NCBI GenBank assembly: GCA_038226175.1
Contig: JBBRQP010000017.1
Coordinates: 1-42,744, forward strand
Origin: JBBRQP01 sp038226175
GTDB taxonomy: Bacteria > Cyanobacteriota > Cyanobacteriia > Gloeobacterales > Anthocerotibacteraceae
Direction: 5' to 3'
DNA length: 42,744 bases
Part shown: in pieces, positions 1 to 7,530 of the stretch
Numbering within the stretch: the first letter of the stretch is position 1
How the letters are laid out: the number at the start of each line of letters is the position of its first letter
Position numbers and translations under genes: made by a program
Notes under the pieces: model-generated
Database searches by the model: none
Told to the model about the DNA's origin: nothing
The model's input: only the letters and a program-made list of their open reading frames with translations

Positions 1-313
1 CGTACTTTGAGCTTTACGTCCGCAGATACAGGTCATCGTCTTTTGGACTCGCTGTACCAGTTTCACGTTCCAAGTTCCCTGGGCATGGGCGGGTATTACC
101 TACCAAGATCACGATGGTTGTCGCCCCTTGGCTCAGATACGGCAGATTCCCTCTGAAGAAGTGTCACGCATCTGGACAAGTTATGACCCACCTAACCCTT
201 TGTTTGCTAAATCTCCGCCTTCAAGGGCGGACTCTTGCTCACGCGGCATATATCCATCCCGACGCTCAAGCGAAGCGATTAGAGTGCGGGGCTTAGGCAC
301 GGGCAGCTAAATA
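1..313. other. gene-poor leading stretch with open frame and hairpin
   Basis: No recognisable gene. On the plus strand a frame is open from 11 to 310, directly after a TGA at 8-10, but its translation (rich in Ser, Arg and Trp) matches no family I recognise. A perfect 6-bp hairpin lies at 214-219/226-231 (TCCGCC, loop TTCAAG, GGCGGA). A second weaker stem pairs CGCTC near 272 with GAGTG near 291. A short minus-strand frame downstream of mobA also reads through this part. Structured, GC-rich ends like this occur at the edges of IS200/IS605-type elements, but no transposase is visible, so that is only a possibility. Confidence 0.3.
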
Positions 314-895
314 TCAAAAACCGAGAAGTGACTCAGGATCATTGCAGTTGCGCAGCATTCCCAGCGGTGTTGGGGGTAATACCGCGACGGTCAACTCAGC
401 TAGCCCGCCCTGAAATGACCGCCCCCCCTGCTCTATATAGGTTTTGAGTGGCGCCAAACTATCACGGCGATACCATCCGCACAGGGGCTCCCAATACTCT
501 CGAGTGCGGGGTAACCAAGCTTGGACTGAGGGATCAAGCTGCGGTAACTGCTCTAACCATGCCGCTAAAACATCGGCTTGCAAATACGGCAAATCACAGG
601 CTAACAGCAGAATCCATTCTGTTTTAAAGTGTTGGATACCACCCATAAACGCTACAAGCGGTCCTAGAGAGGATGTCCGTACCTCCTCAATAAACTCGGC
701 ATCGAGGGCTAAATCTCGGTAACGTTCAGGCCAAGGCGTCATGATTTTGACCGGAGCTGTAGCGCCTAAGGCATCACGCGCTACGCCAGCTACCCGCGTC
801 AAGATCGGTAAGCCCTCGACTACAACTAAGGCTTTATCGCGTCCCATACGCCGACTCAAGCCCCCCGCCAAAATCAAAGCCCCGGCCTCAGACAA
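314..895 (-). CDS. mobA: molybdenum cofactor guanylyltransferase MobA
   Basis: MobA transfers GMP from GTP to molybdopterin, making the guanine dinucleotide cofactor used by cyanobacterial nitrate reductase. The 193-residue protein has the usual length. The nucleotide-binding start is visible near residues 8-22 as LILAGGLSRRMGRDKAL, and the metal-binding acidic motif as LACDLPY near residue 100. The C-terminal part has the family pattern of a late Asn-Asp pair (NCNDPE). The start overlaps the end of the upstream gene by 8 nt, so nirA, the associated protein and mobA look like one transcript, which suits a role in nitrate assimilation. The nitrate reductase gene itself is not in the window. 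Confidence 0.9.
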   Translation of the reverse strand: MSEAGALILAGGLSRRMGRDKALVVVEGLPILTRVAGVARDALGATAPVKIMTPWPERYRDLALDAEFIEEVRTSSLGPLVAFMGGIQHFKTEWILLLACDLPYLQADVLAAWLEQLPQLDPSVQAWLPRTREYWEPLCGWYRRDSLAPLKTYIEQGGRSFQGGLAELTVAVLPPTPLGMLRNCNDPESLLGF

Positions 896-1370
896 GCCCC
901 AATTCCTCTAATGCCAGCTGAAAATTACGGTGTTCATGACGGGAGCGGCTTAGTTTGAGTAGGGCAAAGCGAGCAATAGCCGATAGGCTTTGCCATTGAG
1001 GCAAGGTGATTGTGACCCCATGGGTCTGAGCATGCTCCTCAATATGGCTAGGTACCGCATAGGTGATAGACCATTCTGGTATGGGGTCAAGAAGTAGCTC
1101 TGAGGGGTGTTGGCCGGTGTAATGGAGCACTAAGCCAACCAATAAGTCGCGATAGCGGTCGTGCTCAGTACTACTCAGACAGGGTAAGGTCACCAAAAGT
1201 TGCCGTTCTTCGGTCTTAAATTGTTGCCAATGGCTGAGACTCAGCTTGATGCCGACACAATCGAGTTTGAAGCGCGCAATCATCGGAATACAGCGCAGGC
1301 CCGCAACAAAATCTTCCTCGAACCGAAAAAAATAACGCTCAGTAGTCGGGTCAGAAAACAGTGAGTTCAC
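888..1370 (-). CDS. nitrate reductase associated protein family
   Basis: This 160-residue soluble protein resembles the small cyanobacterial family called nitrate reductase associated protein (Nitr_red_assoc), commonly found beside nirA or narB. It starts with a Phe-rich segment (RYFFRFEEDF) and has a conserved C-terminal half with LPQWQSLSAIARFALLKL. No catalytic motif, cofactor site or membrane segment is visible, and its biochemical role is unknown to me. Its ATG lies inside the last 20 nt of nirA and its end overlaps mobA by 8 nt, a tightly packed operon implying co-expression. The family assignment rests on sequence recall plus this context. Confidence 0.8.
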   Translation of the reverse strand: MNSLFSDPTTERYFFRFEEDFVAGLRCIPMIARFKLDCVGIKLSLSHWQQFKTEERQLLVTLPCLSSTEHDRYRDLLVGLVLHYTGQHPSELLLDPIPEWSITYAVPSHIEEHAQTHGVTITLPQWQSLSAIARFALLKLSRSRHEHRNFQLALEELGLV

Positions 1371-2868
1371 GTTCTACTGCTCCAAAATGTTCGATCAAAA
1401 TTTGTTTGAGAACACGGGGTAAATCATCACACGGAACGGCTTGATGGCTGAGTTCGGCAAGTTTGGGTTCTTTGCCTACCTTACCACCTAACAAAATATC
1501 TACGGCATCGACACTCTGCCCATTAACCTTGGTTTTACCACCGATCAGACCAATATCACCGATCTGCGGTTGACCACAGGAGTTGGGACATCCAGACCAA
1601 TGAATGCGTACGGGCAAGGCTAACTCAAGTTCCTCACTGAGAATTTTGCTGATTCTGAGAGCCCGTTCTTTGGTCTCTATGATTGCCAGATTGCAAAATT
1701 GTGCACCTGTACACGAAACCAAACCGCGCAGCAGAGGATCAGGATCAGGGGAAAACTTCTGGAGTAACGGTTCGGCAAAAAATTCGTCTAGTTTAGTTAG
1801 GGGAATATGAGGAATCAGAAAACTTTGTTCGACCGTAAACCGAACTTCTCCTGTCCCATAGACTTCGGCTAAGCGGGCAATCTCGCTGATATCGGGTGCA
1901 AAAATTCTCCCAATCGGCACGTGTAACCCCACAAAGCAATAGCCCTCTTGCTTTTGTGGGTATACGCCTACATGATCGCGCTTGTTGTAGTCAATGAATT
2001 CTTCTGTTGCCGCAGTAGCTAGCTCTGAGCCAAAGGTCTCGACCACTACTTGTCTAAATTTTGTAATACCCCAATCATCAATCAAGTGCATCATGCGGGT
2101 TTTTTGACGGCTATCGCGCGCGCCATGGATGCTATAAACCCGCAGAATTACAACACACAACTCAGGAACTTGCTCAGGCAAGACAAAGCAATCTAGGGAC
2201 AAGGCCGCCGTCGCCCGTTGGGAATTTAGTACGCCACCCACCAAAACATTAAATCCAATTTGGCCATCTTTGCGCGCCGGAATAAAGCCAATATCATTGA
2301 TTTCGGCATGGGCTGAATTTTCGCGGTCTCCGGTAATAGAAATATTAAACTTGCGGGGTAAATTACTTAATTCGTAGCTGCCTGCTCCCGAATTGGTGAT
2401 TACATCTTGGATCTGTTGCACCAAAGGCCGGACATCGATCACTTCTTCAGGGTCAAGACCTGCCACGGGCGAACCAACAATATTGCGGACATTATCCATC
2501 CCTGATTGGATTGTCGTCAGTCCCACAGCCGCCAACTGCGCCATGATTGTCACGCTATCTTCGATACGCAAACCCCGGAGTTCCAGATTTTGGCGCGTCG
2601 TGATATCGAGCTGCTGGACATCAGAAAATTCTAGTAGGATGCGATTAAGGGTACGCAACTGCTCAGCGGTCGCAATACCTCCTGGTACCCGTAGACGCAC
2701 CATCCAGCGCCCCGGTGTCCGCCGCCGCAAAAACCAACCTACCCACTTTAATCGTTCAATATCCCCCTTGGGAATAGCCTCCCAGCCCAAAGCTGCTAAG
2801 TGGGCTAATTCGTCTTTAACGGCTAAACCGGGTTTTTCCGCTTTGATTTTCTCGATGGGATTGCTCAT
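1351..2868 (-). CDS. nirA: ferredoxin-nitrite reductase NirA
   Basis: NirA reduces nitrite to ammonium with six electrons from ferredoxin, using siroheme and a 4Fe-4S cluster in the cytoplasm. Two nitrite/sulfite reductase half-domains are present. The four cluster and siroheme cysteines appear as SCTGAQFC and GCPNSCGQPQIGDIGL in the C-terminal half. The start chosen gives 505 residues beginning MSNPIEKIKAEKPGLAVK, which matches the usual cyanobacterial N-terminus. An upstream ATG at 2907 would add 13 hydrophobic residues, but that segment contains one copy of a 12-bp direct repeat and is more likely regulatory. Neither ATG has a well-placed Shine-Dalgarno sequence. The gene heads an operon with the associated protein and mobA, and is divergent from the LysR gene. 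Confidence 0.95.
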   Translation of the reverse strand: MSNPIEKIKAEKPGLAVKDELAHLAALGWEAIPKGDIERLKWVGWFLRRRTPGRWMVRLRVPGGIATAEQLRTLNRILLEFSDVQQLDITTRQNLELRGLRIEDSVTIMAQLAAVGLTTIQSGMDNVRNIVGSPVAGLDPEEVIDVRPLVQQIQDVITNSGAGSYELSNLPRKFNISITGDRENSAHAEINDIGFIPARKDGQIGFNVLVGGVLNSQRATAALSLDCFVLPEQVPELCVVILRVYSIHGARDSRQKTRMMHLIDDWGITKFRQVVVETFGSELATAATEEFIDYNKRDHVGVYPQKQEGYCFVGLHVPIGRIFAPDISEIARLAEVYGTGEVRFTVEQSFLIPHIPLTKLDEFFAEPLLQKFSPDPDPLLRGLVSCTGAQFCNLAIIETKERALRISKILSEELELALPVRIHWSGCPNSCGQPQIGDIGLIGGKTKVNGQSVDAVDILLGGKVGKEPKLAELSHQAVPCDDLPRVLKQILIEHFGAVERELTVF

Positions 2869-2889
2869 AATTAATAGACCGACAGCGCA

Positions 2890-2971
2890 GAGAATCACCT
2901 GCTTCATCTACAAAACAAGTTATTTCTCCTAGTAAATGTATCGTGGCGCACGAAACCTTGAGAATCACCTG
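2890..2971. repeat. 12-bp direct repeat pair upstream of nirA
   Basis: GAGAATCACCTG occurs perfectly at 2890-2901 and again at 2960-2971, with start points 70 bp apart. This is near an integral number of helical turns, so a protein bound to both copies could face the same side. It may be an operator for nirA or for the divergent LysR gene. No published motif is claimed. Confidence 0.45.
2938..2951 (-). promoter_or_regulatory. NtcA-like box upstream of nirA
   Basis: Read on the minus strand, positions 2951 to 2938 give GTG-N8-TAC, one mismatch from the NtcA consensus GTA-N8-TAC. It lies 70 bp before the preferred nirA start. The hexamer at the expected -10 spacing of 22 is TTTTGT, which does not fit TAN3T, so the promoter match is incomplete. 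A second imperfect candidate, GTT-N8-TAC, lies at 3013 to 3000 on the same strand. Confidence 0.35.
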
Positions 2972-3038
2972 TTTGTCGCATTAGTTTCATGCAAAAAACG
3001 TATCATCAGTAACTAAAGGGCAATTAAATTGACAAATA

Positions 3039-3080
3039 GTGCTTCTTAATACAAAATCTCTGGGCGAGGGCGTATACGTT
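3039..3080 (+). promoter_or_regulatory. NtcA-type promoter of the LysR (ntcB-like) gene
   Basis: GTG-N8-TAC at 3039-3052 is followed after exactly 22 nt by TACGTT at 3075-3080, which fits the TAN3T -10 element of NtcA-activated promoters. The predicted transcription start is near 3087. The box would overlap the GTG at 3039, so the layout argues that translation starts at GTG 3108 instead. One mismatch from the consensus keeps confidence moderate. Confidence 0.5.
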
Positions 3081-3107
3081 AATATTCCAAGCTGGCTCAG
3101 ATTGATC

Positions 3108-4058
3108 GTGGACGCTAAACAGATTAAATATTTTTTAGCTCTGACCCATTTTGCCAATTTCCGGGTGGCGGCTCAGCATTGTGAAATTTCCCAGCCCGGT
3201 TTGAGCCGTCAAATCATGGCTCTCGAAGAAGAATTTGGTGCACCTTTATTTAATCGCACAGGACGGGGTGTGACCTTGACCCCGATTGGGGAGTCTTTTT
3301 TGCCCCATGCTCGCCGCGTCCAAAAAGAACTAGAACTAGCCGAACAAGAGATTGCTTTGTTACTGCAGCCTGAGCGCGGTGAAGTTTGTATTGCTGGATT
3401 ACATTCTGTCAATACCTATTTATTACCGACGCTGATCGCCGGATTTCGCCGTCAATATCCTAAGACCCAGCTGCGGCTGACGTCTTTAGGTTCTGAGCGC
3501 ATCATCAAATTATTGCTGGATCGTTTGGTCGATCTTGCCATTGTGATGGGTCCGGTGCAGGTGCCAGAGTTGGTGAGTACCTTACTTTACGAAGAAGATT
3601 TAGCCATTTTGTTGCCAGCTCAGCACCCGTTAGCCTATAGCCGCCAGGTAACCCTCGCCCAAGTTGCCAGTTACCCGCAAGTAGTATTTCGGGATGGCTA
3701 TGCGATGCGTTCGGCACTCATCCGCTATTTTGCCCAAGTCGGTACTAAGCCTGAGATTGCAGTCGAACTCAATACGCTTGAGGCCTTCAAAGAAACTGTG
3801 CGCCAAGGTGTGGGTATTGCGCTGTTGCCAGTCTGTGCTTTACAAAATCTCTCCCCCGATTTGACTTGGGTACAAGTCCAAGATCTACCTCTCAAACGTC
3901 GGGTTGAACTTATTTATCGCCGTGATCATTATCAGATTCCCGTGGTCGCTAATTTTGGTGAAATGCTCAAAAGTCAGTTGCCGCAGGTTTTTGAAAATTT
4001 CATGCACCGAGGGGCAAATTCAGGGATTACGGTTCCTCTAACTCTTGTTGGCTCATGA
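3108..4058 (+). CDS. ntcB: LysR-family regulator, probably NtcB-like
   Basis: This LysR-type transcription regulator would bind DNA through its N-terminal winged helix and sense a small effector through its C-terminal domain. The helix-turn-helix spans about residues 1-60 (IKYFLALTHFANFRVAAQHC, then SQPGLSRQIMALEEEFGAPL). The substrate-binding-like domain follows from about residue 90. From GTG 3108 the protein is 316 residues, the usual LysR size; starting at GTG 3039 would add 23 residues overlapping the NtcA-like promoter. Divergence from nirA is the arrangement known for NtcB, the nitrite-responsive activator of nitrate assimilation genes. The sequence alone does not prove NtcB, and a CbbR- or CynR-like role remains possible. 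Confidence 0.75.
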   Translation: MDAKQIKYFLALTHFANFRVAAQHCEISQPGLSRQIMALEEEFGAPLFNRTGRGVTLTPIGESFLPHARRVQKELELAEQEIALLLQPERGEVCIAGLHSVNTYLLPTLIAGFRRQYPKTQLRLTSLGSERIIKLLLDRLVDLAIVMGPVQVPELVSTLLYEEDLAILLPAQHPLAYSRQVTLAQVASYPQVVFRDGYAMRSALIRYFAQVGTKPEIAVELNTLEAFKETVRQGVGIALLPVCALQNLSPDLTWVQVQDLPLKRRVELIYRRDHYQIPVVANFGEMLKSQLPQVFENFMHRGANSGITVPLTLVGS

Positions 4059-5113
4059 GTAATGTTTTTCGGGAATTTGTAAAAAAAATTGGCTCAGGAC
4101 GCCTTACAGGACGTGATCTCAGTCGCGAAGAAGCCTGTCAAGCAACCGTCATGCTCCTCAACCAAGAAGCAACCCAGGCGCAAATGGGGGCATTTTTGAT
4201 TGCCCACCGTATCAAACGCCCCACGCCCGAGGAGTTGGCAGGAATCCTTGATGCCTTTGATCTCTTGGCTGACCCATTAGTGTGGCCTGCTGAGTTGCCG
4301 CGCCCAGTGATATTGACCAGCCCCTACGATGGGCAAGACCGTTTGGTCAATGTCACGCCACTGACGGCCTTGATTTGTAGTAGTTTAGGGCAAGGTATTG
4401 TCCTACACGGGACGACGGATATGCCGCCTAAGCACGGGCTGACCAGTTTTGATATCTTGGCAGCTCTAGGGGTAGATCTCACCCAGAGTAGTGCGCGTCT
4501 TAGTGCCCAAGCAGCTAGTCTGCGCCTCGGTTGGGTGTATCTGCCCGTTCACTTTCCCCAAGCCTATGCCTTGCAGCCCTTGCGTGATGAACTCGGCAAG
4601 CGTCCGCCTCTAGCCACCGCTGAGTTACTCTGGAATCCCATTGGTAAAGGGCTACCAATTATTGGCTACACCCACCGCGAAACCATTACCCTCGCCATGG
4701 CAACCCATGAGCTACGCGGTGATCTCGAGGAATTTGTGATGGTGCGCGGAGTGCAAGGCTCAGCGAATTGCACGTTATTTCACCCCAATCTAGGATGTTA
4801 TTGGCAAGGTACTAGTCCCCCTGCCGAATTTCGGCTGCTAGCTACAGATTATGATCTAGGGGATGATGATATTGCTCTGGTAAAAACTGGCTCAGCCCTT
4901 GATCAACACCGTGATCTGATCCGAGCGACTGTAGGGGGTGAACCAACACCTTTGCGCTGTGCGGCTATCTTTAATAGTGCCTTTGTCTTGGTACAGGCTG
5001 GTTTTTGTGCAAGTTTAAGCGAAGCTATTCCCTTGGTTACCGATGCTCTAGATCAAGGTCTAGCCTATCGGCAACTAGAACGCCTTATTTCTGCTGCAAA
5101 ATCTGAGCAGTAA
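4055..5113 (+). CDS. anthranilate phosphoribosyltransferase-like protein (TrpD2 type)
   Basis: A 352-residue protein of the nucleoside-phosphorylase/TrpD fold. The helical N-terminal domain (about residues 1-75) contains ATQAQMGAFLIAHRIKRPTPEE, shortened here as AQMGAFLIAHRIK. The phosphoribosyl-binding part follows with VNVTPLTALICSSLG and PPKHGLTSFDILAALG. The glycine-rich GTGGD motif of true TrpD is absent, replaced by SPYDGQD, so synthesis of phosphoribosyl-anthranilate is doubtful. Cyanobacteria carry such TrpD-like proteins near nitrate genes. Its ATG overlaps the LysR stop as ATGA, suggesting translational coupling and shared NtcA control. The substrate is unknown. Confidence 0.8.
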   Translation: MSNVFREFVKKIGSGRLTGRDLSREEACQATVMLLNQEATQAQMGAFLIAHRIKRPTPEELAGILDAFDLLADPLVWPAELPRPVILTSPYDGQDRLVNVTPLTALICSSLGQGIVLHGTTDMPPKHGLTSFDILAALGVDLTQSSARLSAQAASLRLGWVYLPVHFPQAYALQPLRDELGKRPPLATAELLWNPIGKGLPIIGYTHRETITLAMATHELRGDLEEFVMVRGVQGSANCTLFHPNLGCYWQGTSPPAEFRLLATDYDLGDDDIALVKTGSALDQHRDLIRATVGGEPTPLRCAAIFNSAFVLVQAGFCASLSEAIPLVTDALDQGLAYRQLERLISAAKSEQ

Positions 5114-5138
5114 AGCTGACTTTTGGGTAATGAGAAAA

Positions 5139-5154
5139 GGGGGCTATGGCCCCC
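5139..5154 (+). terminator. GC-rich hairpin after the trpD-like gene
   Basis: GGGGGC (5139-5144), loop TATG, GCCCCC (5149-5154) form a perfect 6-bp stem 25 nt after the stop codon. No T-tract follows, so it may be a transcript-end stabiliser rather than a classical intrinsic terminator. Confidence 0.5.
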
Positions 5155-5290
5155 CTGCATGCTGATCCCTAATGTCAAACTAAATATGAGGTTGTGATAG
5201 AGCGGTTTTTGCTACATGGCTATTATCAAGGCAAGATCTACTTCAGCATGTGTTTTGGCTCACACTCGGAATGTGACCTTAATCACATAG

Positions 5291-5743
5291 CTACGAGGAT
5301 TTTGCTGATTCTCGGTCATCTGACCGCTGTTGAATCTCTGTGGTGGAGAGGTCTTCTAGGTGTGTGGCAATCCACCAGCAGTTACCCGCAAGATCACGCA
5401 CCCCAGCATTACGGTCTCCATAAAACTGATCGGCAGGTTCCATCAGGGAAGTTCCGCCAGCTTGCAGAGCCTGGGCGTAGGTGCGATCGGTATCCTCCAC
5501 ATAAAGATAAAACGAGGTGGGCGTGGGCAACCATTCACCCCAAGATTCGCCTAGCATGATCACCGAGTTTCCAATCCGGATTTCGATATTCCCAATCGAG
5601 CTATCTAGTCTGGTGGTGCGTCTTATTTCCTGAGCAGCAAAGGCTTTTTCCAAAAATTCAAGTAATTGGGGTATGCCTTGCACGCTCAAATAGGGCGTGA
5701 CCGTATGAAATCCTGCGGGTATGAAGTTGGTGTGAGCTGTCAT
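5291..5743 (-). CDS. VOC-family (glyoxalase/PhnB-like) protein
   Basis: A 150-residue vicinal-oxygen-chelate fold protein of the PhnB-like subgroup. The N-terminal half has the signature TVTPYLSVQGIPQLLEFLEK (about residues 14-33), then SSIGNIEIRIGNSVIMLGES. The second module has FYLYVEDTDRTYAQALQAGG and ends with YGDRNAGVRDLAGNCWWIAT, the usual GDR-x4-D-x2-G-x2-W pattern. Proteins of this type bind small ligands or antibiotics, or act as small-molecule isomerases or lyases; the substrate cannot be told from the sequence. It stands alone between the nitrogen block and the AT-rich accessory stretch. The tail after residue 130 is not conserved in the family. Confidence 0.85.
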   Translation of the reverse strand: MTAHTNFIPAGFHTVTPYLSVQGIPQLLEFLEKAFAAQEIRRTTRLDSSIGNIEIRIGNSVIMLGESWGEWLPTPTSFYLYVEDTDRTYAQALQAGGTSLMEPADQFYGDRNAGVRDLAGNCWWIATHLEDLSTTEIQQRSDDRESAKSS

Positions 5744-6076
5744 GGTCGTCCTCCTACAGTGGGTCTTTCTGTGGTAAAAACAGTCTGTTCGCTGTTCTTG
5801 CCGGATGTCTCATATGTACCCCATGTGCTTTGTATAAAAAGCGATTTCGTATTGAACTATATCTGCCAAGTCGCACAACCTAAAATATGAGAGTGCATAA
5901 TCTGCGTAGATGATTTCTTAGTAAGGCATTGAGCTTTTAAAAGAGCAGAGAACCCAAGTAGAGTTACATTCTTCTTCTTCTTTTCACTCATGTATACTCC
6001 TGTTCAACTTTTTTACTTTTAGCAACCTTGGTTTTGTAAAGGCTTAAAACTTACTCAGTCACTGTTAGAAAAATAT
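5744..6076. other. AT-rich intergenic stretch with one small candidate ORF
   Basis: Base composition is more AT-rich than the flanking core genes. Apart from the small minus-strand ORF listed separately at 5857-5991, I see no recognisable gene, hairpin or repeat. Confidence 0.4.
5857..5991 (-). CDS. candidate 44-residue small protein
   Basis: The ATG at 5991 is preceded by AGGAG at the ideal distance (AGGAGTATACATG), stronger than most ribosome sites in this window. The product starts MSEKKKKNVTLLGFSALLK, a basic patch followed by a short hydrophobic stretch, and ends after 44 residues. I recognise no family. It could be a genuine small protein or the left-over 5' end of a decayed gene, since it lies in an AT-rich stretch with other broken genes. 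The support is the ribosome site only. Confidence 0.35.
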   Translation of the reverse strand: MSEKKKKNVTLLGFSALLKAQCLTKKSSTQIMHSHILGCATWQI

Positions 6077-6571
6077 TTATTCTTCATCTCCGTAAAAAGA
6101 TATTTCAAACCTGCATTCTAAGTTTAACTCGGCCAATGGTTGCATTTGCAAAGGCCACAAAGTTGGTCCTCCGTGACCACTTTTTGACCACCAAATACAA
6201 GTAACATCAACAGCAACTCCAGGGTAATCTTGGAGTATTTTAAGCTGATTAGAATGAGGACTTATTGAATTTATAAGCCAATCTAAGTGTCTTCTTAAAT
6301 CTAATGACTTAACATGTTCTTCTGATGATAAGAACCAGCCATTTAATCTATGAGTTACAGATCTTCCTAAGCTATTAGGCACTGAGCTTTCTCCTCTTGT
6401 TATACAAGAAGTTGGCATAATACCTAAAATCTCAGTGATTTCATGAGGTGTTAATTCCCCACCATAGATACGCAATTTTGCACAAGTGCGTTCGCAGCTC
6501 TGATACTCATCATTGTAGGGCATCCAACTTGTTGGATAATGTCGTCGTAGGTTGGGGTCATCTGCTGTCAC
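6077..6571 (-). CDS. DUF4279-family protein
   Basis: A 164-residue soluble protein resembling the DUF4279 family, in which an N-terminal strand (TCAKLRIYGGELTPHEITEI) leads into a conserved TP-x-E-I-T segment, followed by a central W-x-L/F strand (NGWFLSSEEHVKSLDLRRHL) and a C-terminal segment with DVTCIWWSKSGHGGPTL. Such proteins are often found in accessory or toxin-immunity neighbourhoods; the function is not established. No signal peptide or membrane segment is visible. Codon use is AT-richer than in neighbouring core genes, consistent with acquisition. The start may also be the ATG giving MPYNDEYQSC, 16 codons further in. Confidence 0.75.
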   Translation of the reverse strand: MTADDPNLRRHYPTSWMPYNDEYQSCERTCAKLRIYGGELTPHEITEILGIMPTSCITRGESSVPNSLGRSVTHRLNGWFLSSEEHVKSLDLRRHLDWLINSISPHSNQLKILQDYPGVAVDVTCIWWSKSGHGGPTLWPLQMQPLAELNLECRFEISFYGDEE

Positions 6572-6913
6572 GGTAAATAATCCCCTATGTTTGCGAAGTT
6601 TTTGCCATTTGCTGTGTAGTCACTGTTGGCCTTAGTCTCGTCTTGACGTTTGCTATTCTTAGCCTATACTTGTTCTAGAATGAGTGTTCAGGAAGCGATG
6701 TTGCACAAATTTTGGTATGTGAGTTGTTGCCAGGATATTTAATATCAAGACACCTGACTTATATTGTACTGAGTAAATGCTGCTGTAGTAGATAAAGTCG
6801 GCAGCATAGGAAATGAACTACACCCTAAATCCCAATAATTCTTGCAAAATAAGAATCATAAATTCCATTCGTAATAGCATATAAAAAATTTCTTAACTGA
6901 GAAAAAGACTAAT
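6572..6913. other. gene-free AT-rich stretch
   Basis: About 340 nt without a supported gene. Reading both strands gives only short frames without a good ribosome site. No strong hairpin or direct repeat was noticed. Confidence 0.4.
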
Positions 6914-7279
6914 TTATATCTCATAGCCAATTATTTCTTTAGCAAGAATAAAATCTTGATCATCTTCTGATATTTCAAGGAGCTCATCTGCTGGATCTAA
7001 TGAAAAGTATGTAAGTCCTTCAGAAAGGCACAAGAATTTCACTCTTTCCACATTATAGAAGATATGGCTGTTCTCAAAGTAAGATAAATATTTGCAGACA
7101 TCTATAAATTTTAACCGCACCTTTTTATATTCACTTTGCGACCGCATTGTGAAGTCAAATTCTCATGTTAAAAGAAGGCTTTCTTCAAAAATAGAGAACT
7201 TGTTCATTACAGAATCAAGAATGCTGTTGTTGCCTCTTAAGTGCTGTTCTAATTCCTTATTTCGAGCAATTTCAATCAT
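6914..7279 (-). pseudogene. small accessory protein gene interrupted by an in-frame TGA
   Basis: Two short ORFs lie in the same frame. The first starts at ATG 7279 with a strong GGAG six nt upstream and runs 38 residues (MIEIARNKELEQHLRGNNSI...) to TGA at 7163-7165. The second continues five codons later from ATG 7147 for 77 residues (MRSQSEYKKVRLKFIDVCKY...). Joined across the stop they give a plausible 120-residue acidic protein with alternating strands, like small immunity-type proteins, though I cannot name a family. A single base change (TGG or CGA to TGA) would explain the break. The 77-residue ORF has no good ribosome site of its own, which favours one interrupted gene. Reassignment or readthrough is less likely. 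Confidence 0.6.
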
Positions 7280-7530
7280 TTTATACTCCAAATTAGCGCT
7301 AGCAATGACTTCACTCTACTTCCCACTTTATAGCTATCAAATGATATGGAGTGAAGTCTTATTATGTCTGGGTACAAAAGTTTAATTTAGCTTTGCATTT
7401 TATTACATCTGCAAAATTTGAAAAACTATCTGTCAGTAGTAGATTTATCAACGCCCTAGGCTCTCAGAGGACAACGATTTTGAGCGACTTAAAGCGTGAA
7501 GTGACGGTAGGATGAGGGAAATAAGTACCC

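Noticed and set aside
2869..2907. N-terminal extension of NirA from ATG 2907
   Set aside because: The 13 added residues are not typical of the family and include one copy of a direct repeat that looks regulatory; the next ATG begins with the family N-terminus.
2978..2992. GCAT-N7-ATGC dyad as a LysR (NtcB) operator
   Set aside because: It is a true inverted repeat but does not fit T-N11-A or the TGCA-N5-TGCA type reported for NtcB; kept only as a note.
5194..5559. Plus-strand 121-codon frame opposite the VOC gene
   Set aside because: It lies largely antisense to a clear VOC-family protein and has no family match or good ribosome site.
7092..7385. Plus-strand 97-codon frame over the interrupted accessory gene
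   Set aside because: It is antisense to the minus-strand gene with the strong ribosome site and gives no recognisable protein.
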